From Maratus speciosus (lineage: Eukaryota > Arthropoda > Arachnida > Araneae > Salticidae), in contig OZ010786.1 in assembly GCA_963932465.1 (NCBI GenBank), positions 444,280,619-444,344,618 on the forward strand: a stretch of DNA of 64,000 nt, read 5' to 3'. The translations under genes and the position numbers were made by a program. The notes beneath the pieces are model-generated. The model saw only the letters and a list, made by a program, of their open reading frames with translations, made no database searches and was not told the origin of the DNA. Below are positions 44,165-57,200 of the stretch, piece after piece (the stretch's first letter is position 1; each line of letters begins with the position of its first letter).

Positions 44165-45050
44165 GAGGCCCGACTAGCGTTTGCCAAGGAACACAAAGAC
44201 TGGTCAAACGTAAACTGGAAAAAAGTACTATTTTCCGATGAATCGAAGTTCAGTCTTTTTGGAAATGATGGCAGACACTACGTCCTATGACCTAAAAACA
44301 AAAGATAAGATTCGGGATATGTTATTCTTACAATGAAGCATGGCGTAGGACACGTTATGCTGTGGGGAACATATTCTGGAAAATGTGTCAGTCCGTTAGT
44401 TGAAATTCGCTGTAAGATGAAGGGTTCAATGTATAAAGATATCTTGCAAGATCATTTGCTGCCTTATTGGAGGAAAAATTATGGTCGCAACTATTTGTTT
44501 CAGCATCATAACGACCCAAATCATACATGCAAGCTCATGAAGCAGTGGCTTTAGCACGGAAAAATTCCGCTTTTTGAAATTTACAGCCCAATCACCCGAT
44601 CAGAAAACAATCAAAAATATTTGGAACGAACTTGAAAACGTGTGCGGAATTATAAATATTCCAATTCAGAAGAATTTTCCCAAAAATTGCAAGAACCGTG
44701 GAAAAAACTTACCGTAGACGATTTTCAACCATTTTTTCAATCGATGCCACGTCGCTGCGCCGCAGTACTTATTCTTAAATGTACGAAGACAAAATACTGA
44801 ATTGTAAATGTTGTTGATCACTGTCATTTTCTATTATAACACCATTTTTTTCCAAACATGCCAAGATGGCCGGAAACTTTTGAAAACATGCGTTTTCTTT
44901 TGCAATTAATTTTGTCGATTAAATTTATTATGTTCCTAACTATTATGTGAATAAAGTGCATAAGTATCACTTTGAGATTCCTCTTCATATGGGTATACTT
45001 ACAAATTAACCAACAATTTTATGCTGGCCGGAAACTTTTGACCGTCACTG
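43458..45050 (+). mobile_element. Tc1-like DNA transposon, inactive
   Basis: Terminal repeats CAGTGGCGGTCAAAAGTTTC and, inverted, CAGTGACGGTCAAAAGTTTC, each flanked by TA (43456-43457, 45051-45052). The 1593-bp length is normal for a Tc1 element. A further GGCCGGAAACTTTTGA copy near 44870 and TTTCCGGCCATT near 43649 resemble the ends and may be inner repeats of a long subterminal arrangement. The transposase is ruined. Confidence 0.93.
43751..44803 (+). pseudogene. Tc1 transposase pseudogene (catalytic residues lost)
   Basis: Would cut and paste the element. N-terminal helix-turn-helix pieces are visible: LSSREIGAKL, KYKDGHGLLDLPRSGRPRKT. The catalytic part starts EARLAFAKEHKDW and VLFSDESKFSLFG (first Asp at 44237-44239, present). 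The second catalytic Asp is replaced: the expected QQDNDPKHT reads QHHNDPNHT (His at 44507-44509). The third residue in PIENLWNEL is Lys (IKNIWNEL, 44613-44615). Several stops and frame changes, and a ~42-base A run (44120-44161) inside the gene, confirm it is dead. Confidence 0.88.
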
Positions 45051-45052
45051 TA

Positions 45053-47097
45053 TATACAGCTCTCTAGAGCAAAATTTGCATACAGCCCTTGATACAAATT
45101 AAAATCACAAGAGGTATTCTTTAATATACGTTTAAAACATTTTATTTCAGTAATTTGAATTTCCACCATTTTAAAATAAGGAAATGTTTGAAATTTATTG
45201 TCTCTTCTTATAAATGCATTTATTCAGCTCAGTTAAAGTAAAAATTTAATTTAATTTAATTAAGTATCCAAATGTTTTGTAACAGCGTTCCACTATTTAT
45301 ATCAAATTTAAATTATTTTTACTTTATTTATTCCCAAACAATAAAAATGTTAAAAAGAATTGCGTTTAAACTCCTACTTAATATTTTACTTTTACTTTTT
45401 TTTAAACGCAACAACATTTTATTTAGCTGAATTAATTCCAATCCAATTAATTTCAACTAGATCTAACGTACATGAAAGCATCCATCTAAAATAGTATTTA
45501 CATGACCAAATACTTTATTTAAAAAACAAAAACTGCTTCTCCAATTTTTCAAATTAAAGAAGACAGATGGGAAATTACGTTTGAAAAAAAATGCATTATA
45601 CATTCGTATAAGAGCTGAGAGAAGCACTCACTGAAAAAAAATGTTTTGTAAAAAATATTTTTTAAAATTCCAAAGCGAAATAAACATTTATTCATTGTAT
45701 TTAAAGTAGAAATAGATTAACAAAGTAGAAGAAAACATAAATTTGAATTTTGAAAATAGCTGTATTGCTTTCATTGCTATTTTTTAAAGAAACCTCACCT
45801 GTTCTGTATAATTTGGTTATTTTGTTTTCTGCTCTGTACATTGTATTTTTATTTACTAGAGTTTCGACTGTACTTTTAAAGTACAAACAGGCTGCGAAAG
45901 GATCTAAAAAGAACGTTTTAATAGAACTTTAAGAAAAGAACATTTTAAGCATTTTTAAATTGTTAGTTTAAGAATAAATTTCTCTTTCCTGTTTAGAAAA
46001 AGTTTTGTGTTTGTATATCAATTGAATTTCATTTTTTATTTATCAAAGAATACGTGGAACTAGTGCAGGTCTAACAGTGCAAAAAATATCTTATCGAATG
46101 AATTTCCCGAATTTATGAATTATTCGTTTCAAAGGTAGTTTAATATGTTAAAAAGAAAATTTCACCTGTTCTGTATAATTGTGCTGTTTTGTTTTTGTTG
46201 ATTGCATTGTATTTTTATTAAATAGAGATTAAATTTTATTTCTGAGTTTTTAAGGTAAGGTAATAATGTAAGACACTAAAATTACGTTGGTATTTGTTAA
46301 CGAAAATACATTTTTCTATCAATCGCTCTATTTTTCACATTTTACCTTTTTTTAGAATTTCAAATCTATTGCATACGAAATATTAGCATTAAAATATTAA
46401 ATGCAAAATAATAATGCGCGTATATGTTAGTCTATGTGCATCAATAGAAAAAAATAACTGTAATACCAGATGATCCAAAAATCACAAATGAAATGAAATT
46501 ACATAATTCAAATAGTTTAGACTACAGCACGTTGAAGTTTAATTAAATGTACAGAAAGGGATTGATTTTATCGCATAAATAAATAAATTTCCCACCAATA
46601 AGGGGTGTTTCAACTTCGCCAGAGCTTTATATAGCTGTATAGAACAGTTCACATATGTATCTAGTATTACAAGTAAGATGACTCGGGAAAATTTAGTTCT
46701 AGGGGTAATTTGATGCATCAATTTTCATTTGTTATTATCATGATCTTATTACATGATGTAAAATCTTCAAAAAAATTGTTACAAGTACTTACATTTGTGT
46801 ACTGTGCATTAAATATATCCCTGTTATGTAAGTAGTACATTTTCAGGAAGAAAAATAAATATTTTCTGAAATCTGTCAAAAACTGTACAAAAAGTCCCTT
46901 AGAAGTTTCAATTTCTCTATACTTACATAAAGTCACAGAAAAAGTGAGATGATGTACGCATGAATAAGCAAGTTGAAATTGCATGTCAAACGTGGCAAAT
47001 GAGGTGAGTCGTACTCTAACTAGTTTTATAAATATTTTTTGCACCGCATAATTTAGAGAATGTGTATTTTAGTGCACTTCATAAGTGCATATTAATT
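45053..47097. other. No gene recognised; one ~75-bp direct duplication
   Basis: CACCTGTTCTGTATAATT with TTTTGTTTT and GCATTGTATTTTTATT-like blocks occurs at 45797-45862 and again at 46167-46227, 370 bases apart. Frames of about 60 and 108 codons on either strand show no domain. Otherwise AT-rich. Confidence 0.5.
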
Positions 47098-47400
47098 TCA
47101 TTCTGTTCGAAAGGCTGTAACATCATTAAAATGAACTTGAAATATTTTTTCCCATTGGCCGTAATGTAACGGAAAAATTTTGTCTGTCCCTGTAATTAAA
47201 CTGTACATCTCATTTTCATAAAATCTGAAATGACTCGGCAACATTTTGCAACAGTTATACATTTAAACTTTCATACCATTCGGTTGGGTAGTTTTTGCTC
47301 TGTTACATGCGGACGGACGAACAGACAAACAGACGGACCGAACGACGACTATAGGTGCCACGTATTAGGTAGATTTCGTATGAAATACTACCTATTACAT
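47098..47400 (-). repeat. Dispersed repeat, uninterrupted copy
   Basis: On the minus strand this has GTCTGTTTGTCTGTTCGTCC, then TTACAGGGACAG, then GGCCAATGGGAAAAAAT, matching the two halves at 30220-30401 and 33471-33540. It shows the empty site for the element at 30402-33470. Confidence 0.75.
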
Positions 47401-47639
47401 TCTCCCCTACGTTAGAAGTTTTGAAAATATTTTGCAGATCTATCCCGATCATGACCCCTAGAAACCAAAACTACCCTCAGTAAAAAACTTTATATATATA
47501 TCACTTTCTTCTGGGCACAATAACTACCACAATTCTGCACAAATCTCTTCTAAACTGATACATAAAATCCAGGGGCATAAAATCTCGGTCAAGTTCGTTA
47601 ATGGGAAAAATCGGACCAAGGGGATGGAAATAAGGAGGG

Positions 47640-48140
47640 GTTTTGTGAAAAATGAAAAAATCCGATAATTTCTTAATTTTTGAACAGATCAAATCAGTTT
47701 AAAGATTTTATTACTTCAAAAAATAGGGCCAAAAATTTATGTATCACAGATTTTTAATAAAATTAAAAATGGGCTCAAGAGGCACGAAAAAATAGGGTTT
47801 TTGAGAGAAAAAAAATTCATAACATCGTCAATTCTTAAGATATCAAATCCAATTAATTTTTTTATAAATTTCCTTAATATTATCTACAACTTTTATATTC
47901 ACAAGTTTTTGATAGGACCAATTCGTACCGCAAAAAATATTAAAAACAAAAACAAAAAGGGGGGCTTGAAGAAGAAAAAAATCCATAACTCCGTCAATTC
48001 ACAAGATATAAAATCCCCATGAATTTATCATATATCCTTTTAATATTGTCTACAATATTTATATAGACAAGTTTTTGATAGGACCAATTTTTACAGCAAA
48101 AACAAATTAAAAATAGATAGCGGTTGAAGAAAAAAATCAT
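47640..48140 (+). repeat. Tandem repeat, ~170-bp unit
   Basis: Two clear copies (about 47800-47970 and 47971-48140) share CATAACTCCGTCAATTC-like, AAGATATCAAATCC, ATATTATCTACAACTTTTAT and AAGTTTTTGATAGGACCAAT. A more diverged piece precedes them. Confidence 0.75.
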
Positions 48141-48189
48141 TTTTATAAGGGTGTATTCAAATCAAAACTGCTTATTTTCTTACTCATTT

Positions 48190-48540
48190 TTAAATTCATT
48201 TTTGCTCTCAAACGCATCCAATTGGTAGATTCTCTTATTCAGAAACTATATAATGTACCGTAGTGATCGATATTTTGATAGAGGCAGAATATATTTCAAA
48301 AATGATGTCAAAGTGGGCATTTTGAACAGAATCTCCCGAAGCGATTGTGTTAGAGACGAAAAATATTGTCCTACTGAGAAAATAATTTTTATAAATCAAG
48401 TTTTAATTAATTGAACGAAAAGTAAAAACACAGGTTGCTTATAAATCTATTCAAAAATCACGTCAGCAAGTTTCATATTTTTCTATTAAAAATGAATCTG
48501 AAAATGTGCCAGAAAACTTCGAGTTGTTGAGCATGGAAAA
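48190..48540 (+). repeat. Dispersed repeat shared with 24590-24970
   Basis: See the copy at 24590-24970. Shares CAGAAACTAT, ATGTCAAAGTGGGC, the following TTTTGAAC, and GTTGTTGAGCA. Confidence 0.65.
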
Positions 48541-48891
48541 ATATTTTTTGTTTAATACCGCCTTAACATGATTCTGATAAAAACAGCTATTATATAAAAA
48601 TGAAATGAAATCTAGTCAAAAGCGGCCAGATAAAATTCTTAAAGTGGGTTTATCTCTAATCATGATTTAGTTTTTGTTGATGAAATTAGTATACTTAACT
48701 TCGAAATTTACCTCCGCCTGTAGGCCGGGCCGGCAGGGATTTTTTTATATAATTACGAACGCACCTAAAAATTGTATTATCATGTTGAAATCATACTCTA
48801 ATAAGTATTGTCTTTCTTCCATCTGCATCTCTGAAAATGATCCAGGAAAAAATTATTATTGGTGCAAGCACCAATTTGCCACCCACGTAAA

Positions 48892-50015
48892 AAATGTGGG
48901 GTAATTTGGTGCTTCTGTATTTTACTTACATTTTAATTTGTTCTTACTGGAATTTTATTATGTTTCCTGATTGTCACTAATATTTTGCTTATTAATCATT
49001 TCTCATAAGTATGGAGTTGACTTCCTTAACTCAGATTGATTTATTTTGTAATTTTTAACATGTGTAGGTACAGCAATGTTGATAGCTATTTCTTAAGAAA
49101 GCGTCTGAAAGTGTTTTTATTTAGTTATTATTCAGAAGGTATGCTATGTAAAATGTCATGATATTCATTTTAAAATGTTTCCCGCTATACTATTGAGGTG
49201 GGTAATTGCATTAAAACCTCTTAATTATCATTTATGCTTTCACTGATCTTTAAAAAATGTGTGTATTATGTGTGTACTACAACTTGTGTTTCAAGTAACC
49301 ATGTTATATTAGGTGTAAATTTCCAACTGGGCGAAAAATGTCCGAACCAGGGATCTCCTGGGTGAATCCGCCAATGCTCTACCACCCGAGCTATCCCGGA
49401 CGAAACTGGTGGAACTTCTTAACCCAGCTAACCTTAATGATTATAGCATCTGGTCTGAATCCTGGTTCAGCTCAACAGAATAAATCACAGGTACTGGAAC
49501 TGTGTTAAAATTAATTTAGTGCATGTTGCATTAATTGTTTATGGTTAATTTAGTTTGAAAGGGCATTTTTTTAAAAACATAAATCGTTACAATGTCGTAA
49601 ATTTCAACAGAGCTTTCAAAACTCGTCATGTAATTTCTATTTCAATCCGACACATATATTCTCAAAGACAAATTCACAGTGCGTTCAAATATTATCTGAT
49701 CTCAAAAATTATTCAGAATAGTACATTTTAAATATAAAAAAATATCATGCACCTTATTACCCCAAAACATACGATTGTGGTGAGGCAGACCTTAGATAAC
49801 GTGGCTCCAAACTACCCTTGACGTGGTAATTTGGTGTTTCCTAGATTTCATTTTTTTAAATAACTGTAACTTTCTAAATACTGACCTAAATTCCTTCTTC
49901 CTTTAATGAATCTGTTCGTGAAAAAGGTTTGTTTTGTCTTGTGCATTTGACTCTTTTTAAAGATGTATAGTTTTTTTTCTTTTTCAAATAATTAAGCACC
50001 AAATTACCCCGCATT
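48892..50015. mobile_element. ~1.1-kb element with GGGGTAATTTGGTGCTT inverted ends
   Basis: GTGGGGTAATTTGGTGCTT (48896-48914) and AAGCACCAAATTACCCCGC (49993-50011) form terminal inverted repeats. Inner copies of the same phrase lie at about 48858-48880 (inverted, CACCAATTTGCCACC, just outside), 49752-49767 (TTATTACCCCAAAAC) and 49822-49840 (GTGGTAATTTGGTGTTTC). Exact outer ends and target duplication are not clear. No coding frame. A tRNA-like SINE head sits inside. Confidence 0.6.
49322..49401 (-). ncRNA. tRNA-derived SINE head / tRNA pseudogene
   Basis: On the minus strand it starts GTCCGGGATAGCTCGGGTGG, continues with TAGAGCATTGG, a perfect-looking A box, and has GGTTCGGA near 49341-49348 in place of the B box GGTTCGA. 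The acceptor ends do not pair, so it is not a working tRNA. The layout is that of a pol III-promoted tRNA-derived SINE. Its 3' tail is not identifiable. Confidence 0.65.
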
Positions 50016-50884
50016 AACTTTTGAATTTGACTATTATACAAACTAGAAGATCCTACCCGGACTTTCCGAGTTACAGAATGTAGTTGAAAACCTTTTTTTT
50101 TTCTTTGAATAGGTTTTTACATTGAACCCTTAATGTACTGAATTATGAATTCATGAAAATTTTATCTTCTAAAGCTTTTTTCGTGAATTGTTTAAACTAC
50201 ATTAGAATATTTACACAATCATTTAATAAATTTTAGAAGGATTGAAGGATTTAGAAAGATTAATTAAATTTGAATTTATAGTAATTTTCTGCAATATTTA
50301 TAAACCCACTCAGATCTTTTATTTTAAATATTTTTCTTAGTCTTTTGTAGAATTAGGAAATTTACAAATAAAATGTTCTTTCAATAAATATATAGAAATA
50401 TTTCCGAATTGAAAAATCCCCCCCCCCCCTCCCAACGCCAAGAAAGCTTAAAAGCTAAAAAAGCAAAAGAAATCATCCTTTTAAAAATATTTTTGTTTTG
50501 TGTAACCAATAATGCTTTTAGAATAAGATAAAGTAATGTATCTATAACTCATTCTAAACTGTATTACAACTAATCGATGTATTAAAGGAATTTTATAACA
50601 AGTTATTTTAATGGTACTTATAAGTACCGTCAGTAGATAAAGGGTTAAATTATTTTTAATATTACCCCCTAACGATACCAAAAATAATTTTTTTAGGGAA
50701 AAAAAATCAACTGTGTGTTCAAATATAGTTTTGAAATTTAAAAGTAACGATACTTTCATATTGGCCTCGAACCAGGAGTTAACAGCCGAAAAAATCGTCA
50801 AAGGTCGCATTTATAGCAACCTGTTTGATTCTGATAATTTCATAGATTTAAGATCGTAGTTCTGTTACATGTCTTAAATTTGTG

Positions 50885-50931
<47 letters not shown>

Positions 50932-51599
50932 ATTGATGCAGTTTTGATTCCGTTATGAAATATGAACCGAAACAAATGCGGAACTATTTACGTTAATCTA
51001 ACTGAAAATGGATTTGTCTTTCGTAATCGTCTGTGTGCGATATAAGGTTTTTAAAATATATATTGTTTGAAAACAATGAAAAACAAAATAAATGAGTGTA
51101 TTACGATACAGTTTCCAAACAAATTCCGATGCAGTTTTCAGACAAATTGCTTTTCAAAGTACATTTTGTCCCCTATTAAACGGAGCAAAAATTTAAGTTG
51201 TGCGAGGATGTTTCGAATTTTAAGAGAATGCAATAAAAGCTAAATTCAATCGTTTGCTTAAGCTTATGACGTCAGCATAATAGATGGACACGTTTGCCCT
51301 TAAGATAGAAGACATTAATTTGAATTATAAATATTCAATTTGACTATTTGCGGAATGTTAGTGAGAGGAATGTCAGAGATGGCAAAATACTTTGCAATGC
51401 ATTGAAAATAATTTCTGCTGTAATTCATGTAACATGATGGCATTTTTTTTTTTTTTGGGGGGGGGGGGGGGGGAGCGGGATTTCTGTTAAGCATCAAGTT
51501 TGTCAGCTTTACCCATATAGTTATCAGAGATGCATTCAAAAAAGACTTTTGAAGGGAAAGAGACTCTAAATATCACTCTCGTACACACGCAAACCTGAA
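50016..51599. other. No gene recognised; microsatellites and homopolymers
   Basis: C run 50417-50427, (TA)n at 50886-50929, T then G run at 51446-51473. Frames such as 50481-50810 minus lack domains. Confidence 0.6.
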
Positions 51600-51702
51600 T
51601 ACTTTCACCAGACCACGCTGATTTCGAACCCGCGAACGTCTTCAGCCTAAGCTCCTCATTTTGTGGCAAGCATCTGAAACATTGGGCTGCGTGGGCTTCC
51701 AT
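51600..51702 (-). ncRNA. Possible tRNA-derived SINE fragment
   Basis: The minus strand has GCGGGTTCGAAATC (B-box-like, 51620-51633) with a locally GC-richer setting and CTTAGGCTGAAGACG upstream. An A box at the proper distance is not convincing, so this could be a chance match or a truncated SINE. Confidence 0.3.
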
Positions 51703-54284
51703 GGTGTCTTAAATAGCAGCCGATAGAAATTTGGAAACGCTTCACTGGTAAGTGTCAATAGTAATGTTGAACGCAAGTCTTAGTTTTCTAATCAAAAAAT
51801 CACACCTATTTCTGTGTTTATATGAAAAACGTACTATTGTGCATATCTATACTTATCGAATTGCGAAATTGCTATTTATTTTTTATGACTTTTGTATTGC
51901 TTTGTATAAAACAGTCTTTTAAAATCTTGTGGAGTAATAACCTGAGCTATCGCGTTTATGATGCGTATTCATTTAACCCTTTTAAGGCATCTTGTATATC
52001 ATGTATACAGCTTAATTTTAATTCAAAATTCTTTATCGGAATCTAGAGTTTTTTAATAAAATTTTGCTTTTATAATACAAGTAAAGAAGAAAAGTATTTT
52101 CTAATTTTTATATCAATTCGTTCGTAAATTCTGAAAATATTCAGTCATTCAAACATCTTATTTTGCAGCTAAACCGTCGAACATATTTTCAGAAATTCTG
52201 TCTAATAATATTAATATTTGTGCGGCATTTATTTAATAATTTTTTAATAAAAGTTTTGTTTAAAACTTTATTTTACACGTAAAGTTGCCAACATTTTGAT
52301 ATTTATATCTAACAGTTCGGTTAATAAAATATTTCATTTCATCTTTATGATTAATTATTATTACTAGCTGATTATCAAGTCCACATTATTTACCAGAAAT
52401 GGAAACAAATAAGGTACAGTTATTGCTGTTTATTGGCTAATACAAATCGGATCACGTACGGGCAGTATCGTAAAATACCTGCTTAAGCTCGGGTATCGCC
52501 CTAGTAGCAAAGGAAACGTATCTCCTAATATAGGAAAGAAAAGCGAAAAAGTGTTTTAAAAGAATAAAAGCAAATTGCTTTCTAAACAATATTTTAAAAA
52601 CTTTTAGTTATTTTGAAGAAAATGAAATTAATTTTCTTTTCTCATTAAAATGGAAGTTATTTTAATATATTTTAAGAACATAAAATTAAACAAAAAATGT
52701 AGAAAAAAATTCTGCAGAACATAAGCATTCAATTTCTATCGATACCAAATAAATATATTGGTATTTCATATTTTTTTACGATATTAATTGTTTTGTTTGG
52801 GTCATGGTCCTAGAAAACAGAAATTAAGTTAATTAAAATAGAAAGTTAAATTAAAATGTTGGAAAATTGGTTTTAAACGGAATACAAAGGAAAATATTTC
52901 TTAATATCGCCATAAAAATCAGGAAAGGACAGCGCATTTCAAAAGAATGTTATTTTTCTTCATCAGGCGCAAACAAAACGTGCTAACATGCCCATGGCAA
53001 TTCACTATGTATTGATCTTGCTTTTAAAGTAGTAGCGTATATTGTTTTCAGGCGATGAAGAAAGACCACATTCATTCGAAATGTTTGGCGCTTCTCTTCT
53101 TAGTATGACGTTCTTAACGGATCTCAGGACTCTTAAAGCTTGAAAACTTTCAATTTTAATTTTTTTAGACGTTAAATTTCTATTTTTTCTGAACATTTTG
53201 ATATAATTGTTTCCTTGAAATTCCCATTAGAACAGAAGTTGTGGCTTTTTAAATTATACCCGATCAATGGCTGAAGCGGCGTTTCCGAAATTTTGAAGTC
53301 TTTTTTCTCCAAATGACGTTTTTAGGCGTACGCGCACGATACCTCAAAAACTTCTGACTATTTTTCATGAAATTTTTAAAACATATGTTTCATGGTAATC
53401 TGTATAAATTAAACCTAAAATTGCCTTTTTATTGTTCAAAAAAATATTTTTTTAGGTGCTTATACTGTTACATTAGCTAAATACAACTTTGTATTAAAAA
53501 TACAAAAATGCTTTAAATACAAATTTATTTAGGTTCAGGGTAATTATTAGAAACTGAAGTAAACGTAGGCCCCAAAATGTTTGTTCTAGTTGCAATATTT
53601 ACTTTAAAATCCTGTGCGTAATCTGTTATTCCAATTTTCTGCTCGTCAAATGTCTGACACTTTGGAGCCCCCCATAAATACTTATTCTACATCTTTCTAT
53701 TTTTTAAACACATGGAATGAAATAACATACTTATATCTTTTATCCCAATAAAAATTTTGTTTTAAAATCATATACATTTTAAGATATTAAATATTGAAAA
53801 TAGTCCTTTTTTCGTTTTTTCGAATTTTAAGAGTCTTTCGACCCCTTAAGAAGTTTCTTTCTTCGCAAAAAATGTGTTAAATTTTTTTATAATATCCATA
53901 ACAATTTAGAAATTGAAAAGTTGTAATTTAGAAAATAACTAATTTAAAATTATAAGCGTGACATTTTTCATATATCTATACGAACGCGTAACACTTTTCT
54001 ACGTAATAACTTTATTGCAAAACAGAAACACATCCGTGAGTAACGCTGACGTTATATTAACGGTAATAGCATCTAATCAATAAATTTTTTCCTACTGAAT
54101 TTTATAAACTTCAAAACATCGCACAAATGCATTTTCTTTTACCGTTGAATAGCAAAAATTCCATCTTTCAAATACAGTTTCTTGGAAATTGGATCAAAAT
54201 TTATTCATGTTATATGGTTTTTAAAATAATTTTTAAGAATTGTTTTTTGAACGTTGACATTTTAATATTATTGGCGATTATTAT
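51703..54284. other. No gene recognised
   Basis: AT-rich DNA with a few short frames and no domain. GGGTATCGCCCTAGTAG near 52490 and CTGATGAAGAAAAA (minus, near 52960) recall Helitron and Penelope-like ends but are too weak to call. Confidence 0.45.
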
Positions 54285-57200
54285 AACCAATGTCAGTTGG
54301 AGGCTAAACTCAGTTCTCTACATCGTTGTATGTCATTGAAAAAGTGCCAGCTGGAGTCATTTCACATGCCTCCATATTTTTTCTTTCATTGGGCAAACTG
54401 ATCTTTTCAGGAGACTAAATTCAGTGGTAGCTGGATACTTGATTCATCACCTCCTTCAATGTCATTGTTCCAGGGGTAATTGGAACTATGATAAAAGCCT
54501 CTGTTTTATTCTGTGTTTTTAAGCGTATCCATTTATGTATCTCCTGTCAAAGACCTGCTGGGGAAATAACTTCTTCGTCTGTCCTCTCGGTCAATGGCAG
54601 TTGGAGACTAGACTCATATCACTGCTCCCTTCAACATTATTAATTTAGTGGCAGCTGAAGGCATGATACATACCATCGACTTATGTGTCTTTGAGTGAAC
54701 TGTTACATTTTTCCTTTCTTCTGCCAATGGCTATAAAATAATGAGTGTTGCCTCCGACTTCTTCTTTTCAGTCGTTGGTCGAAAGGATCTAGACTCATGT
54801 TTTTGTCCCTTTCAATATTATTAATACAGATACAGCTGGAGCCAAGATACATAACGCAGTCTTTTTCTGTGTCTTTGAATGAACTGATTCAATTACCATT
54901 TTTACGATCAAAGGCTGTTGGAGACATGATTGTTGCCTCCGTCCTCTTCTTCTGTGTCATTGAGTGAATAGATCCTTCAAGGTTTCGTTCGGTCAATAGC
55001 ACTTAGACATACATACCATCGGCATATGTGTCTTTGAGAGAAATGATACATTTATCATTTCTTCGGTCAATGACTATTAAAGATATGACTGTTGCCTTTG
55101 ATCCCTTCTTTTCAGTCATTAATCGAAAGGATCTAGACACATGTCTTTGTATCTTTCAATATTATTAATCTAGAGGCAGCTGGAGCCAAGATACATAACG
55201 CAGCCTTCTTCTGTGTCCATTTACCATTTTTACAGTCAAAGGCTGCTGGAGGCATGACTGTTGCATTCATCCTCTTCTTCTGTGTCATTGAGCGAATAGA
55301 TCCTTCAAGGATTCGTTCGGTCACTAGCAAGCAGTCAGAGGCTAAACTCATGTCTATCAATCTTTCTATGTTACGTAACAATCAGTATTTGGATCAATTG
55401 CACATATCTTCGTCTTCTTCTTTGCCATTAAATCAACTGATACACATTATGATTCCTTGGTCAATGGCTGTTGCAGACATGGCTCTTGCCACCGGTCCCT
55501 TCTTTTTTGTCATTGGGCGAATGGACCCTTTTAGGAAATATTCGGTCTATGGTAATTAGAGGCTACACCCATGTCTCTGCTCTATTCAATATTATTAATC
55601 CGGCGGCATCTGGAGCTATGATAGACAGCTGACCATTTCTAATTCGTTTGGTCAATGAGTGTTGGTGACATGACTCTCGCCTCCATCCGCTTCTTTTCTG
55701 CCATTGGACGTACATATCCTTATCGGATTCGTTCGATTAATGGTAGTTTCAAGTTTGACTCATGTCTCTGCCTCTGTTTATGCCATTGATCTATCTGCAG
55801 CTGGTGCCATTTTACATGACTCTATCTTCTTCTGTGTCTTTATGCGAACTGATACATTTGTGATTCCTCTGGTAAATGGTTGTTGGGGACATAATCTTCC
55901 ATTCTTCCCTTTTTTCGGTCATTAGACGAACGGATTATTTCAGGATTCCTCCGATCAATGGCAGCGGGATGTTTCAATCATGTCTGTGGTTCCTTCTATG
56001 TCACTGATTAATCGGTAACTTGAACCGTTGCACATACTTCCGTTTTCTGTTTTTTTAAACCAACTGATCCATTTATGATTCATCCAGTAGAATGTTGTTA
56101 GAGATATGACTGTTGCCTTCGTTCCCTTCTATTTTCTTTTTGGTCGAATGGATCGAGGATTCATTCGGAAAATGGCAGTTTGAAGCTTGACTCATGTCTC
56201 TGACTCCTTTTATGGAATTAATCTAACAGCAACTGGAGCCATTGCACATGACTCTGTCTTCTTCTGTATCTTTATGCGAACTGATACATTTATGATTCCT
56301 CTGATAAATGACTGTTGGGAACATACTCTTGATTTCCTCCATTTCTTTTCTGTCACTGGGCGAACGGATCATTTTAGGATTCGTTCGGTTCAAGGCAGTG
56401 GGATATTTTACTCACTTCTCAGACTCCTTCTATGTCACTGATTAATCGTCAATTTGAGCCATTGCACTGTACGTACTTCCGTTTTCTTCTGTGTTTCTAA
56501 ACCAATTGATCTATTTATGATTCCTCCAGTAAATGGCTGTTAGAGATATGACTCTTGCCTTCGTTCTCTTCTTCTTTTCCCACTGAGCAAATGGATCATT
56601 TTATAACTCGTTCGGTCAATGGCAATTGGAGACTAGACTCATGCTTCTGCTCAAATCAATATTATTAATCCGTTGGCATCTTGAGGCTTGATATATGGCA
56701 ACACCTTCTTGTGTATCTTTGAGGGAGCTAATCCATTTATAATTATTTCGGTCAGTAACTTGGAGATATGATTCGCGTTGCTGTCCGCTTCTTTTCTGTC
56801 ATTGGCCGAACGGATCCTTTCAGGATTCGTTCGGTCAATGACAGTTTGATGCTTGACTCATGTCTCTACTTTATCCGAGGCGGTCATCCCTGTCATCCCT
56901 GCCTCTACTTTATTTGACGTCATTAATCTATCGGTAACTGGAGCCATTGAATATTTCTGATACCGTCTTCTTCTGTGTCTTTGCGCGAACTAATCCATTT
57001 ATGTTGGAGAAATGTCTCTTGCCTTCGTTCCATTCTTTTGTGTCATTTGGAGAATGGATCCTGTTAAGGTTCGTTCGGTCAAAGGCAAAAACAGGCTAGA
57101 GTCATGCTCTGCTCAATTCAATATTATTGATCCAGTAGCAGCTTGAAATAAGAGACATTTCACCACCTTTTCCTGTTTCTCTTAGTGAACTGACTCATTT

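Noticed and set aside
52355..52500. Helitron end around GGGTATCGCCCTAGTAG
   Set aside because: CTAGT is present but the hairpin is poor and no 5' end is visible.
52940..52990. Penelope-like or hammerhead end (CTGATGAAGAAAAA, minus strand)
   Set aside because: Only the first core and a GAAA are present; no convincing stems or cleavage triplet.
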